The notes under the pieces: model-generated
What the model saw: only the letters and a program-made list of their open reading frames with translations
Told to the model about the DNA's origin: nothing
Databases searched by the model: none
Program-made: the position numbers and the translations under genes
Assembly: GCA_016880375.1 (NCBI GenBank)
Contig: JAEHDO010000142.1
Span: forward strand, 1-6,904
Direction: 5' to 3'
Length of the DNA: 6,904 bases
Source of the DNA: Betaproteobacteria bacterium
GTDB taxonomy: Bacteria > Pseudomonadota > Gammaproteobacteria > Burkholderiales > Rhodocyclaceae
Shown: positions 5,763 to 6,904 of the stretch, in pieces
Position numbering within the stretch: the first letter of the stretch is position 1
Layout of the letters: every line of letters begins with the position of its first letter

Positions 5763-5804
5763 TTGACGTACGTCAATGTGTGCCTTTGGCCGTTGCGGGA
5801 TAAT
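5763..5804 (+). promoter_or_regulatory. Class II FNR/Dnr promoter of the second diheme cytochrome
   Basis: TTGACGTACGTCAA (5763-5776) is the core of an 18-bp perfect palindrome (5761-5778) and matches the FNR/Dnr box with C/G at the variable fifth positions. A minus-10 element GATAAT (5799-5804, 5 of 6) follows after 22 bp, placing the box centre at -41.5 from a start near 5811. There is no good minus-35 element, as expected for an activator-dependent promoter. The leader would be about 30 nt. Confidence 0.8.
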
Positions 5805-5840
5805 TTAGCGTTTTCTAATATTCCGCCATGGGAGACTGAG

Positions 5841-6575
5841 ATGAAGAAACTTGCATTGGCCCTTTCGCTGGCCCTGTCCTCGACCCTGGTCCTGGCTGCC
5901 CCGCCCGCGCCGAAGGCCGCCGGCATCGAATCCAAGGATTACCAGTGGGCGAAGATGGAAGGCGAGCTCAAGGAAGCGCTGGCCAAGAAGGGCGACGTCA
6001 AGCGCGGCCAGGACACCTACGAGATCTGCGGCGCCTGCCACCTGCCTACCGGCGCCGGCCGTTCCGACGGCACCTTCCCGCAGCTTGCCGGCCAGCACAC
6101 CACGGTGCTGATCAAGCAGATGGCCGACATCCGCATGGGCCTGCGCGACAACCCGACGATGTATCCCTTCGCCAAGGAAATGACCGATCCGCAGGACCTC
6201 GCCGACACCTCGGCCTACATCCAGAGCCTGTGCATCCCGATTGACCACGGCAAGTACGAAGGGGCCGATGCCGCCAAGCAGATCGCCGCCGGCAAGGACC
6301 TCTACGAAAAGCAGTGCAAGGAATGCCACGGCGCCAACGGCGAGGGCAACAAGGAGAAGTTCTATCCCGTCATCGCCGGCCAGCACTACAAGTACCTGCT
6401 GCGCCAGATGACGGAAATCCGCGACGGCCACCGCCGCAATGCCAACCCGGACATGGTGAAGGTCATCAAGCCCTACACCAACGACCAGCTGGTCGCCATC
6501 TCCGCCTTCCAGGCCAGCCTCTCCATGCCCGGCTCGATGTGCAAGCCGAAGGCCGGCGCCGCCAAGAAGAAGTAA
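5841..6575 (+). CDS. Diheme c4-like cytochrome c, periplasmic (nos-associated)
   Basis: The 244-residue product has a Sec signal peptide (about 1-20, ending VLAA) and two cytochrome c domains. Domain 1 has CGACH 63-67, FPQLAGQ 79-85 and Met108 (PTMYPF) as probable ligand. Domain 2 has CKECH 159-163, YPVIAGQ 175-181 and Met205 (NPDM). Both hemes therefore look Met/His ligated, as in cytochrome c4. The C terminus ends in a Lys-rich tail (CKPKAGAAKKK), and Cys131 and Cys234 are extra cysteines outside the heme motifs. It probably shuttles electrons from the quinol pool to NosZ. GGAGA at 5831-5835, 5 nt before the ATG, sets the start; the frame is open upstream to 5757 but that part overlaps the promoter. 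It has its own FNR-type promoter and is followed by a hairpin without a T-run, then by a probable nosB-like gene. Which nosC name applies is uncertain. Confidence 0.92.
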   Translation: MKKLALALSLALSSTLVLAAPPAPKAAGIESKDYQWAKMEGELKEALAKKGDVKRGQDTYEICGACHLPTGAGRSDGTFPQLAGQHTTVLIKQMADIRMGLRDNPTMYPFAKEMTDPQDLADTSAYIQSLCIPIDHGKYEGADAAKQIAAGKDLYEKQCKECHGANGEGNKEKFYPVIAGQHYKYLLRQMTEIRDGHRRNANPDMVKVIKPYTNDQLVAISAFQASLSMPGSMCKPKAGAAKKK

Positions 6576-6585
6576 TGCCGCATTT

Positions 6586-6613
6586 CCCGCCGCCCGCTCG
6601 AACGGGCGGCGGG
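6586..6613 (+). other. Stable intercistronic hairpin without a T-run
   Basis: CCCGCCGCCCG (6586-6596) pairs perfectly over 11 bp with CGGGCGGCGGG (6603-6613) around a 6-nt loop. TCAAACC follows rather than a T-tract, so it is a poor intrinsic terminator. It could protect the 3' end of the cytochrome message or reduce read-through into the next gene. No separate promoter is obvious before 6679. Confidence 0.6.
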
Positions 6614-6678
6614 TCAAACCAATAGCCGCCCCGCCGGACTCGCGGCAGCGGACGGCAAGGCCCGACAGAGAAACCGAC

Positions 6679-6904
6679 ATGCCAGTCCAGAAAAGTCCGA
6701 ACTTCATCGTTGCCGCATTGACCGGCATCGCCCTCGTTGCGATGGTCGCCGCCTATTTCGCGCCGATCTGGTGGGTTTCGCTCACTGCGCCGAACTACCC
6801 GAAGGACGCCTTCCCCGACGGCATCCGCATCCACTTCCATTTCGACGGCGTCTACAACGGCTGCAAGGCGGCCGGCGCCGGCACGCGCATGGCCGAGGAG
6901 ATCA
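6679..6904 (+). CDS. Partial membrane protein, N-terminal part; NosB-like candidate
   Basis: The first 75 codons of a gene that runs off the window. An N-terminal membrane segment (about residues 8-28) leads into APIWWVSLTAPNYPKDAFPDG (28-48) and IRIHFHFDGVYNGC (49-62), presumably periplasmic. A hydrophobic segment followed by a P-x-W-x-x-x-L-x-A-P-x-Y-P pattern occurs in small membrane proteins found next to nosZ in clade II nos clusters; in Wolinella the gene after nosZ is nosB, a membrane protein needed for N2O respiration. The name is inferred from position and this loose similarity. The start ATG at 6679 has only a weak GAGA 9-12 nt upstream, but it gives a sensible N terminus and no better start is seen. 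It lies 103 bp after the diheme cytochrome and may be transcribed with it. Confidence 0.7.
   Translation, partial: MPVQKSPNFIVAALTGIALVAMVAAYFAPIWWVSLTAPNYPKDAFPDGIRIHFHFDGVYNGCKAAGAGTRMAEEI

Overview
This window is a piece of a denitrification (nitrate and nitrous oxide respiration) locus from a GC-rich Gram-negative bacterium. The best guess is a Rhodocyclaceae-type betaproteobacterium such as the Dechloromonas/Azospira group. That guess rests on the gene content, the GC-rich codon use, a Sec-exported (clade II type) NosZ, and FNR/Dnr-type TTGAN-N4-NTCAA boxes in front of the genes. The genus cannot be fixed from the sequence alone.

Layout: (1) 71-670, napC, a tetraheme membrane-anchored quinol dehydrogenase of periplasmic nitrate reduction, closed by a strong intrinsic terminator (694-720). 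(2) 731-998, a 268-bp non-coding element with 20-bp perfect (27-bp imperfect) terminal inverted repeats and two internal hairpin arms. It resembles a MITE, and its right end supplies the ribosome binding site of the next gene. (3) 1000-1479, napF, a four-cluster ferredoxin-type protein. (4) On the minus strand, converging on napF with no gap, a diheme c4-like cytochrome (1480-2178) with its own FNR-type promoter, and behind it a single-TM periplasmic FixH/YtkA-like protein with a Met-rich motif (2275-2775). (5) An intergenic control region (2776-3021) with an FNR-type box and a 19-bp palindrome just where nosZ transcription should begin. (6) 3022-5316, nosZ, a full-length clade II nitrous oxide reductase with all CuZ and CuA ligands and a heme-free C-terminal extension of about 110 residues. 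(7) 5397-5714, a small monoheme cytochrome c, and 5841-6575, a diheme c4-like cytochrome under its own near-ideal class II FNR promoter. Each of the three genes from nosZ onward is followed by a hairpin. (8) 6679 to the window end, the start of a membrane protein, probably NosB-like.

How it fits together: NapC draws electrons from quinol for the nitrate reductase NapAB (genes presumably to the left), and NapF assists NapA maturation in the cytoplasm. NosZ reduces N2O to N2 in the periplasm. The three soluble or periplasmic cytochromes c around it are candidate electron carriers, and the small FixH-like membrane protein is a candidate copper-handling or assembly factor. At least three transcription units share the same FNR/Dnr-box-to-minus-10 geometry, so they are probably induced together when oxygen runs out.

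The most unusual item is the inverted-repeat element between napC and napF. No CRISPR array, tRNA, rRNA or transposase gene was seen.
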